A stretch of 64,000 bases of DNA from Clostridia bacterium (GTDB lineage: Bacteria; Bacillota; Clostridia; Oscillospirales; Acutalibacteraceae): NCBI GenBank assembly GCA_017550105.1, contig JAFYLQ010000008.1, forward strand, positions 1 through 64,000, read 5' to 3'. Below are positions 16,857-24,723 of the stretch, one piece after another. Both the position numbers and the translations under genes were made by a program. The notes beneath the pieces are model-generated. The model searched no databases and was not told where the DNA came from. It saw nothing but the letters and a program-made list of their open reading frames with translations. Every line of letters begins with the position of its first letter. Positions within the stretch are counted from its first letter, which is position 1.

Positions 16857-18245
16857 ATGAGAAAGGTTATTATTTCAGACATCACACTTAAGAAAACTTC
16901 AGAGGATAGAGCCGTATCCCTACTTTTCCGTGAAAAATCTGCAATTGCAAACTGTGCTGATAAAATCGGTTCAGATATTATTGAAGTACCCGCAGTTAAA
17001 TCTCCCCGTGAGGATAAAATAATTTACAAAACAATTGCACAGAACGTGCAGAATGCTGTTTTTGCAATCCCTGTGGGATTCGGTAGCGAGGACCTTGCAA
17101 TTGCATGGGATTGTGTAAAGGACGCTCAGAAGCCCCGCCTTCAGGTTGAGCTTCCTGTATCAACAATTCAGATGGAATACATTTACCACGTTAAACAGGC
17201 AAAAATGCTTGAGAAAATCTCTGCACTTATCAAGGAAGCAAAGGCATTATGCGAAGACGTAGAATTTTCTGCACTTGATGCAACAAGAGCCGACGAGGAC
17301 TTCCTCATTGCTGCGGTTAAAGAGGCTGAGGCTTGCGGTGCAAGTCTTGTTACTATCTGCGACGATGCAGGTGTTTCAACTCCCGACGATATTGCAGAAT
17401 TAGTTGCAAAGGTTAAAGCTGCCGTTAGCATCCCCGTTTTCGTACAGGTATCCGACCGTATCAATATGGGTGTTGCCGCTGCTTTCTCTGCAATCAAATG
17501 CGGTGCCGACGGCATAAAATGTGCAATGGTTGGCAATGACGCACTTCTTACAGGTGAATTTTCCGATGCAATCAACGCTTGCGGTGCTCAGATTGATGCA
17601 GAAATTAATCTTAACAACACAAAAATCCATGCAAGCATTGACGATATCCTTGCAAACATCAACCACGACAGCTACGAAAACGAAAAAACCGTAAGCGAAA
17701 AGAAGAAGATTTTGCTTGATTCTGATTCATCTGCGGCTCAGATTTCTCAGGCTTCGGTTGTTTTGGGCTACGAGCTTTCCGATTCAGATATAGGTAACGT
17801 GCAAAAAGCACTTATGCAGGTATGCGAAAAGAAGGGTGCGGTAGGCTACAAGGAATTTGAAGCAATTATTGCAAGCTCTGCTATGCAGGCTCCCTCTGCA
17901 TATCACTTTGAAACATACACAACAACAAGCAGTAATATGTCAAGCTCAATGTCACAGGTAACGTTGAAATATAATGACGAAATCATCTGCGGTGTTAGTA
18001 ACGGTGACGGTCCCATTGACTCTGTTTTCCGTGCAATTGAGCAGTGCATCGGTCACCACTATGAGCTTGATGACTTCCAGGTACAGTCTGTTACAGAAGG
18101 TAAGGAAGCACTCGGCTCAGCACTTGTAAAGCTTCGCAACAACGGTAAGCTTTATTCAGGTAACGGTACCTCTACCGATATTGTTGCCGCAAGTATCAGA
18201 GCATATATCAACGCTTTGAACAAAATTATTTTCGAGGAGGAATAA
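16857..18245 (+). CDS. Degenerate 2-isopropylmalate synthase-like (DRE-TIM) protein with LeuA regulatory domain
   Basis: A 462-residue protein (start chosen from GAAAGG 9 bases upstream). Residues 1-270 align to the HMGL-like TIM barrel of 2-isopropylmalate/homocitrate synthases (FSALDATRAD at 138-147). Residues about 345-460 match the LeuA allosteric dimer domain (GNGDGPIDSVFRA-like, YSGNGTSTDIVAASIRAY). Key residues are missing. The TLRDGEQ motif is replaced by TLKKTSE, and the metal-binding HCHND segment reads VQVSDRIN (197-204). Standard acyl-CoA condensation therefore looks unlikely. It could be a leucine-sensing or structural partner of the next protein, or a changed enzyme. It is led by the Leu T-box and is one base from the next gene. 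Confidence 0.8.
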   Translation: MRKVIISDITLKKTSEDRAVSLLFREKSAIANCADKIGSDIIEVPAVKSPREDKIIYKTIAQNVQNAVFAIPVGFGSEDLAIAWDCVKDAQKPRLQVELPVSTIQMEYIYHVKQAKMLEKISALIKEAKALCEDVEFSALDATRADEDFLIAAVKEAEACGASLVTICDDAGVSTPDDIAELVAKVKAAVSIPVFVQVSDRINMGVAAAFSAIKCGADGIKCAMVGNDALLTGEFSDAINACGAQIDAEINLNNTKIHASIDDILANINHDSYENEKTVSEKKKILLDSDSSAAQISQASVVLGYELSDSDIGNVQKALMQVCEKKGAVGYKEFEAIIASSAMQAPSAYHFETYTTTSSNMSSSMSQVTLKYNDEIICGVSNGDGPIDSVFRAIEQCIGHHYELDDFQVQSVTEGKEALGSALVKLRNNGKLYSGNGTSTDIVAASIRAYINALNKIIFEEE

Positions 18246-18246
18246 A

Positions 18247-20706
18247 ATGAAAATAGCATTTTCCACAAAGAACGTCAGTCGTTCTTCCTTCCTCGACACC
18301 TGCCGTTACGCTTTTGATTACGGCTTTGAAGGCTTCGAAATTTACGATGCCGTAAAGGAAAGAAGCAATCATCACGACAGCATTTTAAGACGCGACCGCA
18401 TTGCCGATGCAAAAAGAAAACTCGTTAACAGAAGTCTTACTGTTTCCGCACTTCGTATACCCTGCTCCATTGAATGCGATGATACCACCGCAGAGCTTGT
18501 GGTAAAATACGTAAATATGGCGGCTGCATCGGGCGTTGAAAACGTTATCGTACGCGCAGAGGCAGAAACCGACTTTGATTTATTGGACGAAAAAATGTCC
18601 GCCGCAATTAAGCGTGCCGAGGAAACCGACGTAAACATTTTGTTTGAAACTGCAGGCTACCTTGCAAGAACCGAAAACGTTTTAAGCATTATAAACCACT
18701 TTGCTTCCGCGGTAATCGGCGTTTCATGGAACGTAAGACAGACCTCCTTCTGTGCAGGCGAAACTGCAGAAACCACCATCAAAAACCTTGGTGCATACAT
18801 CAAATACGTAAGACTTGGTGATATGAAGGACGGCAAGACCGTTTTAATCGGCGAGGGCGACCTTGACGTTGAAAAATTACTAAACTCACTTTCTTCGCTT
18901 AACTACGAGGGCTTTATCTGTGTTGCATGGAACGAAGAAATCAGTGATGCAGACATCGTTCTTACCCACTTCACAAACTATATTTCATCCTTGGGTCGTG
19001 AGAAAAAGTCTTATGACCGTGCATACTACAACCGTGACAAGTCAGGTACCTTCGTTTGGAAAAAGTATGACATCTTAGATACTACCTTCTCCGACGTGCT
19101 TGACACTATGGCAGAAACCTATCCCGACCAGTATGCATTTAAATATCCCACGCTTGACTACACAAGAACCTACGAGCAGTTCCGTCGCGACGTTGACGAA
19201 TGTGCCGCAGCCTTGATTTCACTTGGCGTAAAAGCCGGTGACCACGTTGCAATATGGGCAACCAACGTCCCCCAGTGGTTCCTCACCTTCTGGGCAACAA
19301 CCAAAATCGGTGCCGTTCTTGTTACGGTTAACACCGCTTACAAAATCCACGAAATTGAGTATCTTCTTAAGCAATCAGACACTCATACACTTGTTATGAT
19401 TGAATATTGCAAGGATATAAACTACAAGGAAATTATCGAGGAGCTTTGCCCTGAACTTAAAACTCTTGAGCCCGGCGCACCCTTATACTCCAAGAATCTT
19501 CCCTTCCTTCGTAACGTTGTAACCGTTGGCTTTGATATGGACGGTTGCCTTAACTGGGAGCAGATGTTATCACGCTCCGCCCTTGTTCCGAGGGAAGAGG
19601 TTCGCAGACGCGCTTCACTTGTAAAGCCTGACGACGTTTGTAATATGCAGTACACCTCAGGTACTACAGGCTTCCCCAAGGGCGTTATGCTTACACACCG
19701 TAACATTGTAAACAACGGTAAGACCATCGGTGACAGAATGGATTTATCCACAGCCGACCGTATGATGATTCAGGTTCCTATGTTCCATTGCTTCGGAATG
19801 GTGCTTTCAATGACCTCTATGATGACACACGGCGGTACCCTTTGTCCCATCCCCTACTTCTCACCCAAGTCATCACTTGCTTGTGTTAACGATGAACGAA
19901 TCACCTGCTTCAACGGTGTTCCCACAATGTTTATTGCTATGTTCAGCCATCCCGACTTTGCAAAAACCGATTTCTCATATATGAGAACGGGTATTATGGC
20001 GGGTGCTAACTGCCCTGCAGACCTTATGCGCCGTGCATCGGTTGAAATGAATATGCGAGAAATCATTTCGGTTTACGGTCAGACAGAGGCATCACCCGGT
20101 TGCACAATGGGTGAGGTAAACGAGGACCTTGACCACCGTGTTGAAACCGTAGGTAGTGCATTCCCCGGTGTTGAATGCAAAATCATCGACCCCGAAACAG
20201 GACTTGAGCTTCCCGACGGTCAGAGCGGTGAATTTGTGGCGCGTGGCTTTAACATTATGAAGGGCTACTACAAAATGCCTGAGGCTACCGCACAGGCTAT
20301 TGACAGCGAAGGTTGGCTTCACTCAGGTGACATTTGTATGAGAACTCCCGACGGCTACTACAAGGTTACGGGTCGTCTTAAGGATATGATTATCCGAGGC
20401 GGTGAAAACCTTTATCCCCGTGAAATTGAGGAATTCTACCTTACTAATCCCAAGGTTCGTGACGTACAGGTTGTCGGTGTTCCCGATGAACAGTACGGTG
20501 AGGAATGCTGTGCATGGATTATCCTTCACAAGGGTGAAACCGCCGACGAAAAGGAAATGAAGGAATACGGCTATGCTTCCATTGCAAAGCACAAGGTTCC
20601 CCGCTACTTCTTGTTCGTTAACGAATTCCCCATGAATGCCGCAGGTAAAATTCTTAAATACAAAATGCGAGAAGAATCTCTGGACAGATACAATAACCAA
20701 AAATAA
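18247..20706 (+). CDS. Xylose-isomerase-like TIM barrel fused to AMP-forming acyl-CoA synthetase
   Basis: An 819-residue fusion. Residues 1-255 resemble the sugar-phosphate isomerase/AP-endonuclease-2 TIM barrel (DYGFEGFEIYDA, ILFETAGY, IGEGDLDVEKLLNSL). Residues about 275-815 form an ANL acyl-CoA synthetase with YTSGTTGFPKGVMLTHRN (TSGTTG 470-475), VYGQTEASPG, LHSGD, GRLKDMIIRGGENLYPREIE and the catalytic Lys K801 in AAGKI. This synthetase belongs to the FadD/medium-chain branch, unlike the two ACSM-like fusions upstream. It has a strong GAGGAGG ribosome binding site one base after the LeuA-like gene and is under the Leu T-box. Inferred role: activation of isovalerate for leucine formation. 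The task of the TIM barrel is unknown. Confidence 0.85.
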   Translation: MKIAFSTKNVSRSSFLDTCRYAFDYGFEGFEIYDAVKERSNHHDSILRRDRIADAKRKLVNRSLTVSALRIPCSIECDDTTAELVVKYVNMAAASGVENVIVRAEAETDFDLLDEKMSAAIKRAEETDVNILFETAGYLARTENVLSIINHFASAVIGVSWNVRQTSFCAGETAETTIKNLGAYIKYVRLGDMKDGKTVLIGEGDLDVEKLLNSLSSLNYEGFICVAWNEEISDADIVLTHFTNYISSLGREKKSYDRAYYNRDKSGTFVWKKYDILDTTFSDVLDTMAETYPDQYAFKYPTLDYTRTYEQFRRDVDECAAALISLGVKAGDHVAIWATNVPQWFLTFWATTKIGAVLVTVNTAYKIHEIEYLLKQSDTHTLVMIEYCKDINYKEIIEELCPELKTLEPGAPLYSKNLPFLRNVVTVGFDMDGCLNWEQMLSRSALVPREEVRRRASLVKPDDVCNMQYTSGTTGFPKGVMLTHRNIVNNGKTIGDRMDLSTADRMMIQVPMFHCFGMVLSMTSMMTHGGTLCPIPYFSPKSSLACVNDERITCFNGVPTMFIAMFSHPDFAKTDFSYMRTGIMAGANCPADLMRRASVEMNMREIISVYGQTEASPGCTMGEVNEDLDHRVETVGSAFPGVECKIIDPETGLELPDGQSGEFVARGFNIMKGYYKMPEATAQAIDSEGWLHSGDICMRTPDGYYKVTGRLKDMIIRGGENLYPREIEEFYLTNPKVRDVQVVGVPDEQYGEECCAWIILHKGETADEKEMKEYGYASIAKHKVPRYFLFVNEFPMNAAGKILKYKMREESLDRYNNQK

Positions 20707-20718
20707 TTACATCAGTAT

Positions 20719-20755
20719 CAGAAGCCGTGGCTAATGCTCGGCTTCTGTGTTTTTA
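20719..20755 (+). terminator. Terminator of the Leu T-box operon
   Basis: Perfect 9-bp stem CAGAAGCCG/CGGCTTCTG with an 11-base loop, followed by TGTTTTT. Confidence 0.85.
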
Positions 20756-20779
20756 AACTTGTTGAGAGCAGGTAATAAA

Positions 20780-21610
20780 ATGAATTACAAAAATTACAGA
20801 ATTATTGATTCACATTGTCATATATTCCCCGATAAAATTGCCGAGAAGGCTACTAAAAGCACGGATATTTTTTACGGAATGACCGATGCGGGTATAAAAA
20901 CCTCGGACTTTATCGGGAACGTTGATACACTTCTGAGTCAATGCGAAAGCTCAGGGGTTGAAAAATGCCTTGTAACCTCCGTTGCAACCACGCCCCATCA
21001 CGCGCAGAGTATAAATAGCTTTATAGCAAATGAGGTAAGACTTCATCCCGACAGATTTATAGGATTTGGCTCACTTCACCCCGACAGCGAAAACCTGACA
21101 GAGGACATTGAGCACCTTATTGATGCAGGTTTAAAGGGTGTTAAATTACATCCGGATATACAGAAATTCAAGGTCGATGACCCGAAGGTGCTTAAAATCT
21201 TTGAATTGTGTGAAAAAAATAATCTTCCCGTTCTTATTCATACAGGTGACTACCGCTTTGATAATTCCAATCCCGACAGGGTTGTCAGTGTTCTTGAAAA
21301 ATTCCCTGACCTTACAATTATAGGTGCGCATTTCGGCGGTTGGTCCGTGTGGGACGAGGCTGTAGAAAAGCTTGCAAAATACGAAAACTTTTACGTTGAC
21401 ACCTGTTCTTCCTTTTATACCTTAGAAAAGGAAACGGCTAAAAGGCTCATTGAAGCCTATGGTACTCACAGAGTGATTTTCGGAACGGATTTTCCTATGT
21501 GGAGGCAAGAGAATGAATTGGAATACCTTTTCAGTCTGGGACTGAGCGAGGATGAGCTTGAAAATATTTTAAGCAATAATATCGCAAGGATATTGAGGTT
21601 ATACAAATAA
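20780..21610 (+). CDS. Amidohydrolase family metal-dependent hydrolase
   Basis: A 276-residue TIM-barrel hydrolase of the amidohydrolase-2 (ACMSD-like) family. The N-terminal DSHCHIF gives the HxH metal ligands, KLHPD and GAHFGGW the mid-barrel His, and FGTDFPM the C-terminal Asp. Such enzymes hydrolyse or decarboxylate small ring or carboxylate compounds; the substrate cannot be told. The start at ATG 20780 is preferred over an upstream GTG (20747) that lies within the terminator hairpin. Confidence 0.82.
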   Translation: MNYKNYRIIDSHCHIFPDKIAEKATKSTDIFYGMTDAGIKTSDFIGNVDTLLSQCESSGVEKCLVTSVATTPHHAQSINSFIANEVRLHPDRFIGFGSLHPDSENLTEDIEHLIDAGLKGVKLHPDIQKFKVDDPKVLKIFELCEKNNLPVLIHTGDYRFDNSNPDRVVSVLEKFPDLTIIGAHFGGWSVWDEAVEKLAKYENFYVDTCSSFYTLEKETAKRLIEAYGTHRVIFGTDFPMWRQENELEYLFSLGLSEDELENILSNNIARILRLYK

Positions 21611-21621
21611 AGATATATAAT
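21593..21621 (+). promoter_or_regulatory. Candidate promoter for the unknown gene at 21658
   Basis: TTGAGG (21593-21598), a 17-base spacer, TATAAT (21616-21621). It overlaps the 3' end of the amidohydrolase gene. Confidence 0.5.
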
Positions 21622-21657
21622 CTATTTATATTTTTCTAAAAGGTTGGTAACAAAACT

Positions 21658-22113
21658 ATGGCAAATAAAAAGAATCGCAAATACGAAAAGGCAACGAACG
21701 ACCTAAGAGCAGCTTTTCCAGATTGCAAGGAATTCTATTTAAGAGAGACTAAACGTTTTTACGATAACAACCTCATAAAACTACTGTATGATGACGGAGA
21801 GTTTGCATTTTGCAACTGTGCAAATAACGTATATTTATTTTTTCCGTACAGATTCTCCCAAAACGTCAGAACAATCAATAAATGCATATTAATCTACGCC
21901 ATTCGGAATCCGCTTGATTTTCTCATAAGAACAGCTGAAAACAAGGAGTTCCTCGTAAACGACGCATTATTTAATGAGGCCACGACGATGAAAGCCAAAA
22001 CAGATGTAGAAGGACCTTCTGAGCACGTTGACTTAAGATTGGATGAAATAATTCTTCGTTACGGCAGAGATATTCCGCAATCGGTTTATGATGAGTACCT
22101 TTTAAACAAATAA
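21658..22113 (+). CDS. Protein of unknown function
   Basis: A 151-residue, Lys/Asn-rich soluble protein. No domain recognised. It is locally more AT-rich than its neighbours and lies between an amidohydrolase and cysteine synthase. It has a weak ribosome binding site (AAGGTTGG) but a good candidate promoter. The N-terminal basic start, absence of transmembrane segments and mixed alpha/beta pattern do not suggest a function. Confidence 0.6.
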   Translation: MANKKNRKYEKATNDLRAAFPDCKEFYLRETKRFYDNNLIKLLYDDGEFAFCNCANNVYLFFPYRFSQNVRTINKCILIYAIRNPLDFLIRTAENKEFLVNDALFNEATTMKAKTDVEGPSEHVDLRLDEIILRYGRDIPQSVYDEYLLNK

Positions 22114-22132
22114 AACTCATATCCAAAAAAAC

Positions 22133-22161
22133 TTGAAATAGACTAAAATATATGTTAAACT
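22133..22161 (+). promoter_or_regulatory. Candidate promoter for cysteine synthase
   Basis: TTGAAA (22133-22138), a 17-base spacer, TAAACT (22156-22161). An imperfect inverted repeat GTTAAACT ... AGTTTAC lies downstream of it and could be an operator. Confidence 0.45.
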
Positions 22162-22227
22162 TGTAAATCGTATATTTAGTTTACATAGTATATTAATGTA
22201 TTTTCTCATCTTATGAGGTGTTATAAA

Positions 22228-23157
22228 ATGATTTGCAACAATATTTTAGAGGCAATGGGTAACACGCCCGTTATTCGTCTTAACCGTATGGTTGAAGATG
22301 ACAGTGCCGAGGTTCTTGTTAAATTCGAGGGTCTTAACGTTGGTGGCTCAATTAAAACAAGAACTGCTTACAATATGATTTTAAAGGCCGAAAAAGACGG
22401 CAAAATCAACAAGGACACCATAATTGTTGAGCCCACAAGCGGTAATCAGGGAATCGGTCTTGCCCTTGTTGGTGCCGTAAAAGGCTACAAAACCATCATT
22501 ATTATGCCCGACTCTGTAAGTGAAGAACGTAGAAAGCTTGTTAAACACTACGGTGCTGAGGTAAAGCTTGTACACGATGCGGGTAATATCGGCAAATGTA
22601 TTGACGAGTGTTTACAGTTAGCATTAAAAATGCAGGAGGAAAACGAGAACGTTTTTGTTCCCCAACAGTTTGAAAACCCTGCAAACCCCGAAATTCAGCG
22701 CAAAAAAACTGCTACAGAGATTCTCGAGCAGGTTGGCAAGCCCATTGATGGCTTCTGTGCAGGTATAGGTACAGGCGGTACACTTACAGGTATCGGCGAG
22801 GTGCTTAAGGAGGCAAACCCCGATATAGAAATATGGGCAGTTGAGCCCGAGGATGCGGCAATTCTTTCAGGCGGTCTTATCGGCACACATATTCAGATGG
22901 GCATCGGTGACGGTCTTATCCCACCTATTCTTAACACCTCAATTTACTCAGACATCTGCATTGTAACTGACGAAGAGGCACTTAATACCGCTAAGGACCT
23001 TGCATCAAAGGAAGGTATTCTTTGCGGTATTTCAAGCGGTACAAACGTTGCTGCCGCACTTAAGCTTGCTAAAAAATTAGGCAAGGGTAAAACGGTGGTG
23101 GCGGTGCTTCCCGACACGGCAGAAAGATATTTCTCCACTCCCCTTTTTGATGAATAA
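22228..23157 (+). CDS. cysK: Cysteine synthase A (O-acetylserine sulfhydrylase)
   Basis: A 309-residue fold-type II PLP enzyme that makes L-cysteine from O-acetylserine and sulfide. Signature elements include MGNTPVIRLN, the KFEGLNVGGSIKTRTA segment with the PLP-binding Lys, the substrate loop PTSGNQGIG, the phosphate-binding GIGTGGTLTGIG, and the C-terminal GISSGTN. In typical CysK the Lys segment reads N-P-x-x-S-x-K-x-R; here Asn-Pro is replaced by Leu-Asn-Val-Gly-Gly. The start at 22228 is chosen for GAGGTG 7 bases upstream. The gene is followed by a terminator. Confidence 0.9.
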   Translation: MICNNILEAMGNTPVIRLNRMVEDDSAEVLVKFEGLNVGGSIKTRTAYNMILKAEKDGKINKDTIIVEPTSGNQGIGLALVGAVKGYKTIIIMPDSVSEERRKLVKHYGAEVKLVHDAGNIGKCIDECLQLALKMQEENENVFVPQQFENPANPEIQRKKTATEILEQVGKPIDGFCAGIGTGGTLTGIGEVLKEANPDIEIWAVEPEDAAILSGGLIGTHIQMGIGDGLIPPILNTSIYSDICIVTDEEALNTAKDLASKEGILCGISSGTNVAAALKLAKKLGKGKTVVAVLPDTAERYFSTPLFDE

Positions 23158-23164
23158 AAATTTT

Positions 23165-23194
23165 CCCGAGACAAAGCCGTCTCGGGATTTTTTT
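23165..23194 (+). terminator. Terminator after cysK
   Basis: 8-bp stem CCCGAGAC/GTCTCGGG with a 6-base loop followed by ATTTTTTT. It lies in the convergent gap and may also serve spoIIIAH. Confidence 0.9.
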
Positions 23195-23726
23195 ATTTTG
23201 CTTCACTTATTTTAATATTGGCGCCGTCAATTTTTGCGTTAGTTGTTACGACGTCGGTAATCTGAAGGGCAGTTGAATCGTTCAGCTTTCCCTTTTCTAT
23301 AATAACCTGCACAGAGTTGTCGTTTATCACAGTTACGCAGGTGCTCGAAATTTTAGTACCGATTAAGGCTTCAAGGTCACCTTCGAGCTTAATTTGTTTT
23401 GACAAATTTTCAATCGAGGCGGTTATTGTCTTTGCCTCCTCGCTACCCGAAACGGCAGATTTCAGAGACTTATTAAGCTTATCAATTGCCTCGTCACGGG
23501 CTTTATCCCTGTTAAGGCGTACTTCGGCAAAATAATCCGTATTATCCGCATCAGCGTTAACGTACTGAGCCTCACCTAAATTCTGCACGTACTCACTCTC
23601 ATCGGTATTTTTTAAAATCGTGTCCTTACCGTTATTGGTGTAATACCAGTTGACGAACACTGCCGCACCCAAAGCCACCACCAAGGTACCTAAAATCAAT
23701 TGACGCCTTTTTATAATAAGATTCAA
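23193..23726 (-). CDS. spoIIIAH: Stage III sporulation protein AH
   Basis: A 177-residue bitopic protein. An N-terminal transmembrane helix is followed by a periplasm-like coiled region and a C-terminal ring-building domain (ITDVVTTNAKIDGANIKISEAK) related to YscJ/FliF. In sporulation the mother-cell SpoIIIAH binds forespore SpoIIQ to form the feeding-tube channel. The start is taken as TTG 23726, 8 bases after AAGGAG. A GTG at 23735 inside the GAGTGA overlap with spoIIIAG is the alternative. Confidence 0.88.
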   Translation of the reverse strand: MNLIIKRRQLILGTLVVALGAAVFVNWYYTNNGKDTILKNTDESEYVQNLGEAQYVNADADNTDYFAEVRLNRDKARDEAIDKLNKSLKSAVSGSEEAKTITASIENLSKQIKLEGDLEALIGTKISSTCVTVINDNSVQVIIEKGKLNDSTALQITDVVTTNAKIDGANIKISEAK

Positions 23727-23731
23727 AAAAA

Positions 23732-24262
23732 TCACTCCTTACACATTTTTTCAACCGACACCTGTGCGGTGCTTATATTAAAAAGTGCACACACCGTTTC
23801 GGTTATGGCGGTTTTGACCGTTATACTGTCGGCACCCTCGGCAATTACCGCCACGCCCTTTACCGTGGGCTCGTAGACTTTTACCACAAGGCACTCCTCG
23901 TTGTTGGAACCCTTTTTAACAATTATATATTCCTCCGAAAGTTCATTCTCACTTCCATTTTCACTTTTTTCACCCTTGGTGTCATAGCTTTTGGCGTAAA
24001 CGTTTTCGTAACAGGTATCAACGGTTAGCATTACCCTTACGTCACCTGCACCCTCTATATCCGAAAGGAGCCTTTCAAGATTCTTTTGGGTGCTTTTTAT
24101 GTAGTCATCGGCACAAACGGAAGCCTCGGTGTTGGTTTTCGGTTCCTCAGCGGCAAATTCACTAATGGTAAGACCTGCAAGAACCACCACCGCACAAGCA
24201 ATCATAATTATTGCTTTCTTTGGTAATTTCTTTTCACGCAAACGGCTAATAAGTTCCTTCAT
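23732..24262 (-). CDS. spoIIIAG: Stage III sporulation protein AG
   Basis: A 176-residue protein with one N-terminal transmembrane helix (about 17-35) and an extracellular ring domain (GAGDVRVMLTVDT..., GVAVIAEGADS, NISTAQVSVEKM). It forms the large ring of the mother-cell/forespore channel. It overlaps spoIIIAF by 4 bases. Between beta strands it has the family-typical variable acidic insert. Confidence 0.92.
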   Translation of the reverse strand: MKELISRLREKKLPKKAIIMIACAVVVLAGLTISEFAAEEPKTNTEASVCADDYIKSTQKNLERLLSDIEGAGDVRVMLTVDTCYENVYAKSYDTKGEKSENGSENELSEEYIIVKKGSNNEECLVVKVYEPTVKGVAVIAEGADSITVKTAITETVCALFNISTAQVSVEKMCKE

Positions 24263-24723
24263 TTTTCACCAACCTTTGTAACCGAACGGTATTCCTCGGA
24301 GATTGAGTTTTGTATCTCCTGAATTTTACCACTGTATTCCTTCGGAATTTCCACCGTGACCTTTTCAAGCCAAACGGTGCTTGTTTCTTCCTCAACAGAA
24401 GTTGTTACATATATTTCATATTCATCAATTCCCAAATTTATGAGTATATCTCTAACCTCACCGTACACCTTTTTCTCCGTTAAATTAGCCGTATGCATTA
24501 ATGCATCGTAATCGTTCGCTTCACTTAACTCCTCATACCCCGACAAGTCAGGAATACTTATATCGGCTTTTAAAAGAGGCATAAACGACGTTGTCAGAAT
24601 AATTGCCATAATAATCACCCGCAGGGTTTTCCGACTTTTTTGTGGTGCAAAATATTCTAAAAATCCACCTGCTACGGCACAGACCGTATAATTAACAAAA
24701 ACTGATTTTATAACCTCACTCAT
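24259..24723 (-). CDS. spoIIIAF: Stage III sporulation protein AF
   Basis: A 154-residue membrane protein with two N-terminal hydrophobic helices (about 5-24 and 33-52) and a soluble C-terminal domain ending SEEYRSVTKVGEK. It overlaps both neighbours by 4 bases. It is part of the SpoIIIA-SpoIIQ channel complex. Confidence 0.9.
   Translation of the reverse strand: MSEVIKSVFVNYTVCAVAGGFLEYFAPQKSRKTLRVIIMAIILTTSFMPLLKADISIPDLSGYEELSEANDYDALMHTANLTEKKVYGEVRDILINLGIDEYEIYVTTSVEEETSTVWLEKVTVEIPKEYSGKIQEIQNSISEEYRSVTKVGEK

Noticed and set aside
16857..18245. Calling the gene leuA (2-isopropylmalate synthase)
   Set aside because: The metal-binding and catalytic motifs of the synthase are not present and no leuBCD is nearby.
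6609..20706. Reading the locus as a branched-chain amino acid degradation (ATP-yielding) pathway
   Set aside because: Vor plus synthetases could run toward acids, but T-boxes raise expression when the amino acid is scarce, which fits synthesis. Not fully excluded because the Vor operon itself shows no T-box.
22139..22200. CymR or S-box type regulation upstream of cysK
   Set aside because: Only a short imperfect inverted repeat is visible; no S-box core motifs or clear CymR site.
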